Shown here piece by piece: positions 58,600 through 64,000 of a stretch of DNA of 64,000 nt. The stretch's first letter is position 1, and each line of letters starts with the position of its first letter. The stretch is from SG8-4 sp964598225. GTDB taxonomy: Bacteria; Planctomycetota; Phycisphaerae; Sedimentisphaerales; Anaerobacaceae. The translations under genes were made by a program, and so were the position numbers. The stretch spans positions 1 through 64,000 of the forward strand of contig CAZRBG010000008.1 of NCBI GenBank assembly GCA_964598225.1. Direction: 5' to 3'. The notes under the pieces were generated by a model that did no database searches, was not told the origin of the DNA, and saw only the letters and a list, made by a program, of their open reading frames with translations.

Positions 58600-59817
58600 A
58601 TGCCAAGATACCAGTACATAGCGATAGCAGGCACCGGCAAGAGGGTCAAGGGTGCTATAACCGCCGAGAGCCCTTATGCCGCGCGCAAACAGCTCCGGAT
58701 GAGGAGCGTCCATCCATCGTCGATCAAGGAGATCAGCTCCAAAGAACAAAACGGAGCTGCTTTGACTTCGCTTTTTCGCAAGAAAAACAAAAACCAATTG
58801 ATCGATTTTACCAAGCAGATGGCGACGCTGCTCAATTCCGGCATAAAACTCACCGAGGCGCTGTCGGTGCTTACCCTTCAGATATCCGATGCACGGTTCC
58901 GGGCCGCAATCGTCGATATTCGCGATCGCGTTATCACCGGCGAATCGTTCACCGATGCTTTGAAAGATTACGGCGATTATTTCGACGTCATATATGTCAG
59001 CATGGTCCGCGTGGGCGAAGTGACCGGCATCCTGGGCGAGAGCTTTGCGACTATCGCCGCTTTCATGGAAAAGCGCCGGCGGGTCGAGTCGAAAGTGTTG
59101 ACCGCGATGATATATCCGATCGTATTGATATTCTTTTGCATCGCGGCCATTCTGATTCTGACGACTTTGGTCATCCCGAAGATTGGCAAGCAAATTGAGA
59201 GCGCCGGCAAAGAGCTGCCCTGGCTCACAGAACGCCTGATGGATGTAGGTTACATCATGACCAGCGGATGGCTGCTTGTGGTTATTGCAGGCATTATCGG
59301 CATAGTGTGGGGTCTCAGGCGATTCGTTAGAACCAGCCGCGGTGCCTATCTGCGCGATAAATTCCTCTTGTCGCTGCCGGTGTTCGGCCCGTTGATAAAA
59401 CAGCGAGTAGTCGCCCGTTTTGCGTCCACTCTTTCAACGCTCCTCGGTTCGGGCCTCGCAATGGCCGAGTCGCTTAGGGTCGTTTCGGAAGTTACCGGCA
59501 ACACTCTGATGAGAAAGGCTATACAAAATTCTCGCGAAAGGATTCTCGCCGGCGCCGATATCGCCACACCATTGAAAGACAGCGGCGTCATCGATCCGGC
59601 GATTGCCCACATGGTCGCGGTAGGGGAAAAAAGCGGCGAGCTCGAAACCATGCTCAAGAGCATCAGTGACAATCTCGAGAGCTCGACCGATATTGTCATA
59701 GAGAGATTGAGCGCTGCCGTCGAGCCTGTTATCATTATCGTTATGGCTGCGATTATTGGTATTATCGCTTATGCGACAATATCGCCGATTCTGGACGTTT
59801 CAGCGGGTAATTTTTGA
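58600..59817 (+). CDS. gspF: Type II secretion inner-membrane platform protein GspF
   Basis: This 405-residue polytopic protein has the duplicated GspF domain. Domain 1 is at about 65-190 (DFTKQMATLLNSGIKLTEAL, YVSMVRVGEVTGILGESFAT) and domain 2 at about 270-395 (RFASTLSTLLGSGLAMAESL, AHMVAVGEKSGELETMLKSI). Three transmembrane helices lie near 165-190, 220-245 and 375-398. It starts with MPRYQYIAIAGTGKRVKGAI, as is usual. GspF binds GspE and anchors pseudopilus assembly. Confidence 0.95.
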   Translation: MPRYQYIAIAGTGKRVKGAITAESPYAARKQLRMRSVHPSSIKEISSKEQNGAALTSLFRKKNKNQLIDFTKQMATLLNSGIKLTEALSVLTLQISDARFRAAIVDIRDRVITGESFTDALKDYGDYFDVIYVSMVRVGEVTGILGESFATIAAFMEKRRRVESKVLTAMIYPIVLIFFCIAAILILTTLVIPKIGKQIESAGKELPWLTERLMDVGYIMTSGWLLVVIAGIIGIVWGLRRFVRTSRGAYLRDKFLLSLPVFGPLIKQRVVARFASTLSTLLGSGLAMAESLRVVSEVTGNTLMRKAIQNSRERILAGADIATPLKDSGVIDPAIAHMVAVGEKSGELETMLKSISDNLESSTDIVIERLSAAVEPVIIIVMAAIIGIIAYATISPILDVSAGNF

Positions 59818-59838
59818 CAATAAATTTCGGAGGTCGAA

Positions 59839-60282
59839 ATGACAGGAAAAAAGACAAAAAAGCACATTAAAAAAGGTTTTACGATGGTCGAGCTTATGGC
59901 GATGCTCATTATCATCGGTCTGCTCGCGACCGTTGCGGTCAAGAAGGTTGCAGATCGGATAAGCGATGCCAGAATTACGACCACGAAGGCCAACCTGAAG
60001 ATACTTCACGATGCGGTCAATCAATTCAGGATGGACACCGGCCAGTATCCGTCCGAAGATATGGGATTACTGGATCTTGTTGAAAGGCCGATGGATCTTC
60101 CGGAGGGAACCTGGCCGATGGGCGGCTATCTGGAAACCACGGATTTGCCGAAGGATGGTTGGGGCAACGATTTTTACTATCAGCTTTACCCTGAGAGCGG
60201 CAAGCCGTTTGTGATTATAAGCTTCGGCCCGGATCGTGAAGAGGGCACTGAAGATGACCTGTACAGCACGGACGCAGTATAA
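59839..60282 (+). CDS. gspG: Major pseudopilin GspG
   Basis: This 147-residue protein has a prepilin leader ending in KKG and the N-terminal helix FTMVELMAMLIIIGLLATVA, with the essential Glu at position 5. Prepilin peptidase would cleave after the glycine. The C-terminal domain has the GspG landmarks QYPSEDMGLLDLVERP, DGWGNDFYYQLYP and SFGPDREEGTEDD, including the calcium-binding loop near the end. It overlaps the next gene by about 29 bases, so translation is coupled. Confidence 0.93.
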   Translation: MTGKKTKKHIKKGFTMVELMAMLIIIGLLATVAVKKVADRISDARITTTKANLKILHDAVNQFRMDTGQYPSEDMGLLDLVERPMDLPEGTWPMGGYLETTDLPKDGWGNDFYYQLYPESGKPFVIISFGPDREEGTEDDLYSTDAV

Positions 60283-60847
60283 TCGGCCCGGGCAAGATGC
60301 GTGGGGCTTAAAACGCGGCGCCAGATATGGTTTCACGTTTGCAGAGTTGCTGGTTGCGCTGGTTATAGTCTCCTTGTTCGCGGCTATGGCGCGGATACAT
60401 CTTTTCGGCCTGCTCGGGAAAAGTACATTCGAGGCGCAGATGCAGGGATTTGTCTCCACGATGCAGATGGCCGTCCGTGGCGCCGCTGAGAGCGATAGAA
60501 AATACGAAGTTATTATCGACATCGAAGAACAGAGCTATTTGCTTCGTGAGATTACCAATCCGGACCTGTCGGTGGTTCTGGACGAAGAGATAGTCCTTTC
60601 CGCCGAGCTTAGCGATAACTGCCGGGTGGAATACGTTCAGTTCGACGACGCCGAATACACAAATGAAGGGCGAGCGAAGTTTCGCGCCGGCCGGTCGGGA
60701 TGGGCCTACGGCGGCAAGGTCGTGCTCTACGATAAAGACGGAAACCCGTACTCTGTGGTTGTTAACCGGCTCAACAGGATTGTCGGGCTGGAGCCGGGCG
60801 ATGTAAGGATTCTGGAGCCAAGGACTCAGGATGAATTGCGATTTTAG
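60254..60847 (+). CDS. Minor pseudopilin, GspH-like
   Basis: This 197-residue protein starts with the ATG at 60254, which has AGAGGG about nine bases upstream and lies inside the end of gspG. A longer leader than usual (about 28 residues) ends in ARYG, followed by FTFAELLVALVIVSLFAAMA with Glu at +5. The remaining part is beta-rich (GKVVLYDKDGNPYSVVVNRL), as in GspH/FimT proteins. Assignment to GspH is by position and fold. Its end overlaps the next gene by 17 bases. Confidence 0.75.
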   Translation: MTCTARTQYNRPGQDAWGLKRGARYGFTFAELLVALVIVSLFAAMARIHLFGLLGKSTFEAQMQGFVSTMQMAVRGAAESDRKYEVIIDIEEQSYLLREITNPDLSVVLDEEIVLSAELSDNCRVEYVQFDDAEYTNEGRAKFRAGRSGWAYGGKVVLYDKDGNPYSVVVNRLNRIVGLEPGDVRILEPRTQDELRF

Positions 60848-61640
60848 AAAAAACAACGCGCGGATGAGGGCTTTTACCCTGGTGGAGGTCTCGGCCGCAC
60901 TAATCATTCTCGGGATTGTCAGCTCGAGCGTGGTGCTGGTCATCAGCCGATGCGTGACATCCGGGACAAATTCGATGCTGCGGATGCAGGCGTTCGAGGT
61001 CGCCCGGGAGAACATGGAGAAGCTCCTGGCCTCCGACGTGCTGGAAGAGACCGCCGATTACGGCCAGAGCGAGTCGTACCCCGGCATAGAATGGGAGACC
61101 ACGGTTGAGACTTTTTATGAACCGATCACGGCGAGAATGTGGGTCAGGGGTGTTTCTCTGGCCAGATATTACGACATAGAGCAGCAGGAGCAGACGGTGG
61201 AGCTGACACACTGGTTGACTGATGTGACCAAAGAACAGTTGCTCAAGATGATGGAGGACCCCAACTCGACAAATGAGCAGTTTTCCGAACAGCTAATAGA
61301 ATCGGTCGAGGAAGCCGCAGTCTATGCCGGTGTGGATGTCGAGACCATCGAACAATGGCTTGATGACGGCATGAAAGTTACTGACGACGGCGCCTTTGTT
61401 AAAGGCAATCTTGACATATACAAGGCTGCCAACGGCGATCCGAGCCCTGAGGACCGGCAGCGGCAGATCAGTTCGACGGCTGAATTTGAAGCACAACAGG
61501 AAAAGTTTGGCAATATTAATACCGGCGGCGGGCAGCAGGGAGCAGGCGAGATAGAACCGAAGACCGGTCTGACATACGAAGAGCTTGAACAGATGGATTT
61601 CCCCGATGTTTATAACTTGATAAAAGAGCGGAGGCGTTAG
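60831..61640 (+). CDS. Minor pseudopilin, GspI-like, with long acidic tail
   Basis: This 269-residue protein has a short leader and the pilin helix FTLVEVSAALIILGIVSSSV. The core of about 100 residues (GIEWETTVETFYEPITARMW, TVELTHWLTD) is of normal pseudopilin type. It is followed by about 150 residues of helical, acidic sequence (EQLLKMMEDPNSTNEQFSEQ) and a flexible GGGQQGAGEIE part, an extension rarely seen in GspI (usually about 125 residues). Position between GspH- and GspJ-like genes supports the call. Confidence 0.7.
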   Translation: MNCDFRKNNARMRAFTLVEVSAALIILGIVSSSVVLVISRCVTSGTNSMLRMQAFEVARENMEKLLASDVLEETADYGQSESYPGIEWETTVETFYEPITARMWVRGVSLARYYDIEQQEQTVELTHWLTDVTKEQLLKMMEDPNSTNEQFSEQLIESVEEAAVYAGVDVETIEQWLDDGMKVTDDGAFVKGNLDIYKAANGDPSPEDRQRQISSTAEFEAQQEKFGNINTGGGQQGAGEIEPKTGLTYEELEQMDFPDVYNLIKERRR

Positions 61641-61642
61641 GA

Positions 61643-62497
61643 GTGACGCAGTCCATGAAGTCGAAATCCGAAAACAACGGTAATAAAAAGCCTACAGAGC
61701 CGCGCAGGATGCGGGCGGGTTTTTCGCTCGCCGAGATGCTTGCGGCCATGGTCATCGGATCGATGGTTTTGATTGCAGTGCTCAGCATTTATAATCGTGC
61801 CGAGCGTTCGGCCGCGGCCGTTGAGCGAAGGCTAAATGCTTCGCGTTTGCCCCGGGAGATTCTGCAGCGCATCGCAGAAGACATCGACCGCATGATCGCC
61901 GCCGGATCCGACGCAGAGATCACAATTCAGAACAAATTCGATCAGCTCTACCCGACCGCGAGGCTGGTGATTTCGAGGACCTTCGAGGATCGCGCGAATC
62001 GCGAGCAGAAATACGAAGAAATCATCTGGCAGTGCAGCTATGATTTCAACAGTCTTACCGATGGTCTGGTTCTGTACCGAAGTCACAGCGGCATCGCCGC
62101 CGAAGACAAGCTGTTGGATAAGAATAAGGAAGACTGGGAGAAGGAACTCTTCGTGCCGCTTTGCAGCGGGGTCACATACTTTAGAATATATGCCTTACGG
62201 GGCGACAGGCGGCTCGAAAAATGGACCGGCAAACCACCTCCCGGTATCGAGGTGGGAATTTCTTTTGCCGAGCCTTTCAAGACGGTCGGCGGTACGCTGG
62301 ATGTGCCGGAGGAGGAGAGGATTCTTCGGACAATAGCCGTCGATAGAACTCGCAAAATCAGATTCAAAGTCACCGAAACTCAGCAAACGCCGGATACCGA
62401 ACAAGAGACGCCGACGGATGAGCCCACTGAAAATGAGAAGAAGCCCACTGACACCCCGAAAAAGACGGAAAAAGAACGGACAAAGGTCAGATTGTGA
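61643..62497 (+). CDS. Minor pseudopilin, GspJ-like, with charged tail
   Basis: This 284-residue protein starts with GTG at 61643 (GGAG upstream; an ATG at 61655 is possible). The leader ends in MRAG, then FSLAEMLAAMVIGSMVLIAV with Glu at +5. The globular part has the J-type pattern RLPREILQRIAEDIDRM, FRIYALRGDRRLEKW. A charged tail of about 45 residues (PTDEPTENEKKPTDTPKKTE) is unusual. It overlaps the next start by four bases, so the genes are translated together. Confidence 0.7.
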   Translation: MTQSMKSKSENNGNKKPTEPRRMRAGFSLAEMLAAMVIGSMVLIAVLSIYNRAERSAAAVERRLNASRLPREILQRIAEDIDRMIAAGSDAEITIQNKFDQLYPTARLVISRTFEDRANREQKYEEIIWQCSYDFNSLTDGLVLYRSHSGIAAEDKLLDKNKEDWEKELFVPLCSGVTYFRIYALRGDRRLEKWTGKPPPGIEVGISFAEPFKTVGGTLDVPEEERILRTIAVDRTRKIRFKVTETQQTPDTEQETPTDEPTENEKKPTDTPKKTEKERTKVRL

Positions 62498-63774
62498 AAA
62501 ATGAGCGCAAAAGTCAATTTGTTCGACAGAGTCGCCCGGGCGTTGTGCTCCTGGTGACGCTTGTACTGCTTGTAGTGCTCGCGACGCTGGGTTATACGCT
62601 GACCGGCCGGGTCGCCGCGCAGCGCCACCGCAACCAGTACATAATAGATTACAGAGCCGCTCGCTATGCCTGTGATTCGGCTGTCAGGTACTCGATTGCC
62701 ACGATGGAGGAGATCGATCCGGAACTGATCAGCCGTCCGAACGAGCCGGACTTTTCCGATTTGTTTGCAATGGACGACGTTCAATATCACGAGTTTCTGG
62801 CCCAATGGGAAATGGGGCCGGCGTTCACCGGCGCCGACAACGGCGCGGAATCCGACGAAAAGAAAGATGTGGAAGATTCCAATGATTTTAGTCGCGATGA
62901 TCTGTGGAGCCTCGGTTTCAACGATCCGGATCACATGCCGGTTCGAGGCCCTTACGGCCCGGCTTGGCCGTTTGCGGCCGAGCCGGTGGAATTCGAGATC
63001 GGTTCTGCGAAAGTGCGGATCGAAATTGAGGATGAGAACGCCAAATACCCGCTGGGCTGGGCGCTAATGGCCGATCCGGAGATCGAGCGGGAACTCGACG
63101 CCGGATTTTTGACCTTCTGTGAACTGTCCAGGTTAGATTCCGAGCAGATCGGCGCATTAATCGCTCAACTGGAAAGAGTCGGTAAGATTCAACCGTTCAG
63201 GATGGATTTCAAGAATGTAACGAAAATGGTAAAAGTACCGGTAAAGAGGAAGACCGGCGGCAGGCGAACGACGAGGACACCCAGGATGAGGACTGTCAGA
63301 AAGCCCGTTTCCGACACGCAACAGTATTCCGAACAGACAGTGCATTTTGCCAAGCTGTTCCACAGTTCGCTGATCGATACCGAGGCGCTCGCCAGGCCGA
63401 CCATAAGCACAGAGACGAGAAAGGAATCGCCTCTCAGGTACATCGGAATATGGGGCTCGCGCAAGGTCAACGTCAACACGGCTCCGCGGCACGTGCTGGA
63501 GGCGGCGTTTATTTTCGGCGGAAATCAAGTGGAAATAGCCGAGACGATTATCCTGATGAGACGAGAAAAACCCTTTGGTTCCATAGATGAATTAAAGCAG
63601 GAGTTGTTTCGGTATTCCGATTCCATAGACAAGTGTGCCGACTATATAATGACAACGAGCAGGTTTTTCACCATTAGAATAACAGCAACAAGCGGATCGG
63701 CCAAGGCATCGTCCATCATTGCTATAACAAAGGACGGAGATGCCGTCAAGCAGGTTGCTTCGATAAACGGCTGA
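62494..63774 (+). CDS. gspK: Minor pseudopilin GspK-like protein
   Basis: This 426-residue protein has the GspK-type leader and helix (SRPGVVLLVTLVLLVVLATL), in which Glu at +5 is absent, as is typical of GspK. A SAM-like helical part and the C-terminal helix-hairpin-helix-like segment KVNVNTAPRHVLEAAF, KPFGSIDELKQELFRYSD are diagnostic of GspK. A basic insert (about 247-272, KRKTGGRRTTRTPRMRTVRK) is unusual. GTG overlaps the upstream stop. GspK caps the pseudopilus tip with I and J. Confidence 0.85.
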   Translation: MKNERKSQFVRQSRPGVVLLVTLVLLVVLATLGYTLTGRVAAQRHRNQYIIDYRAARYACDSAVRYSIATMEEIDPELISRPNEPDFSDLFAMDDVQYHEFLAQWEMGPAFTGADNGAESDEKKDVEDSNDFSRDDLWSLGFNDPDHMPVRGPYGPAWPFAAEPVEFEIGSAKVRIEIEDENAKYPLGWALMADPEIERELDAGFLTFCELSRLDSEQIGALIAQLERVGKIQPFRMDFKNVTKMVKVPVKRKTGGRRTTRTPRMRTVRKPVSDTQQYSEQTVHFAKLFHSSLIDTEALARPTISTETRKESPLRYIGIWGSRKVNVNTAPRHVLEAAFIFGGNQVEIAETIILMRREKPFGSIDELKQELFRYSDSIDKCADYIMTTSRFFTIRITATSGSAKASSIIAITKDGDAVKQVASING

Positions 63775-63806
63775 ATGCCGGTAAATGTTTTAGGAGTTTG
63801 TAGACA

Positions 63807-64000
63807 GTGGAAGCTCACAATTTTTTGGGAATCTACATTAGCAAGGACACAGCAACGGCCGTCTGCCTGGGCCCGCAGGGCAAAGACGGAAATCTCCTGG
63901 GTTGTTTCAGCGTTTCCATCGAAGACCAGGAACAGGCGAACATGCGAACCCTTGCCAGTCTTCTTGCCCAGGGTTGCGCCGAGAGAAAGCTGAAATTCTC
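63807..64000 (+). CDS. Actin-like GspL/PilM-type protein, N-terminal part (cut by window edge)
   Basis: A GTG at 63807 with AGGAG upstream opens a frame that runs off the right edge. The first 64 residues, beginning EAHNFLGIYISKDTATAVCL, have the strand-turn-strand start of actin-like ATPase folds, as found in PilM and in the cytoplasmic part of GspL. Its position directly after gspK is where gspL normally lies. The C-terminus is outside the window, so the identity stays open between GspL and PilM. Confidence 0.6.
   Translation, partial: MEAHNFLGIYISKDTATAVCLGPQGKDGNLLGCFSVSIEDQEQANMRTLASLLAQGCAERKLKF

Noticed and set aside
1..64000. tRNA, rRNA or CRISPR arrays
   Set aside because: Intergenic gaps were scanned by eye and none had a cloverleaf with a TTCNANNC arm, conserved rRNA sequence, or regularly spaced repeats of 24-40 bases. 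A covariance-model scan would be decisive.

Overview
The window looks like a chromosomal segment of a Planctomycetota bacterium, most likely of the Phycisphaerae/Sedimentisphaerales type. This is an inference. It rests on lipoproteins with DUF1573 domains, secreted PQQ-type propeller proteins, a DUF2617-like protein, a single-chain glycyl-tRNA synthetase, large pseudopilin-like proteins, and an mreBCD cluster next to a Gram-negative-type Lnt and secretin. No rRNA, tRNA, CRISPR array, intact insertion sequence or prophage was seen.

Layout. 1-1.1 kb: the N-terminal part of an APH-type kinase cut by the left edge, and a truncated SDR-type remnant. 1.3-3.8 kb: a nitrilase-family amidohydrolase, a heavy-metal-binding lipoprotein, an outer-membrane-type protein and a small membrane protein. 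3.8-6.4 kb: prmC and asnS. 6.5-7.1 kb: a DUF4258/YgiT toxin-antitoxin-like module with a visible promoter, a candidate operator and an in-frame TGA. 7.3-12.8 kb: three related envelope proteins of unknown function around glyQS and a small antitoxin-like gene. 13-19.2 kb: a very large secreted methyltransferase/PQQ/LamG protein, an unknown anchored protein and a 3D-domain protein. 19.45-19.73 kb: a short non-coding element with imperfect terminal inverted repeats and a gap-free four-way-junction core. 19.8-23.5 kb: an orphan DNA methyltransferase, lnt and a HEAT-repeat lipoprotein. 23.6-29.6 kb: a promoter followed by a coiled-coil protein, a 52-residue membrane protein, mreB, mreC, mreD and mrdA (elongasome). 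29.6-40.3 kb: mixed accessory genes (NUDIX, a glucose/sorbosone-dehydrogenase-like fusion, a CPBP protease, an EndoIII-like glycosylase, a membrane-tethered solenoid protein). 40.7-45.6 kb: the classic tmk-holB-ricT-metG cluster. 45.8-48.2 kb: two more nitrilase-family enzymes. 48.5-52.1 kb: two DUF1573 lipoproteins and a four-heme cytochrome fused to a metallophosphatase-like domain. 52.2-64 kb: a type II secretion operon, gspC-like, D, E, F, G, H-, I-, J-like, K, then the start of a GspL/PilM-like gene cut by the right edge.

How the genes work together. The two largest blocks build the envelope: the Mre/PBP2 elongasome, and a complete-looking type II secretion system. The many proteins with signal peptides or lipoboxes here are plausible users of Lnt and of the secretion machinery. 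The intergenic space is rich in short palindromic repeats of several families. One of these lies in frame inside a coding region.
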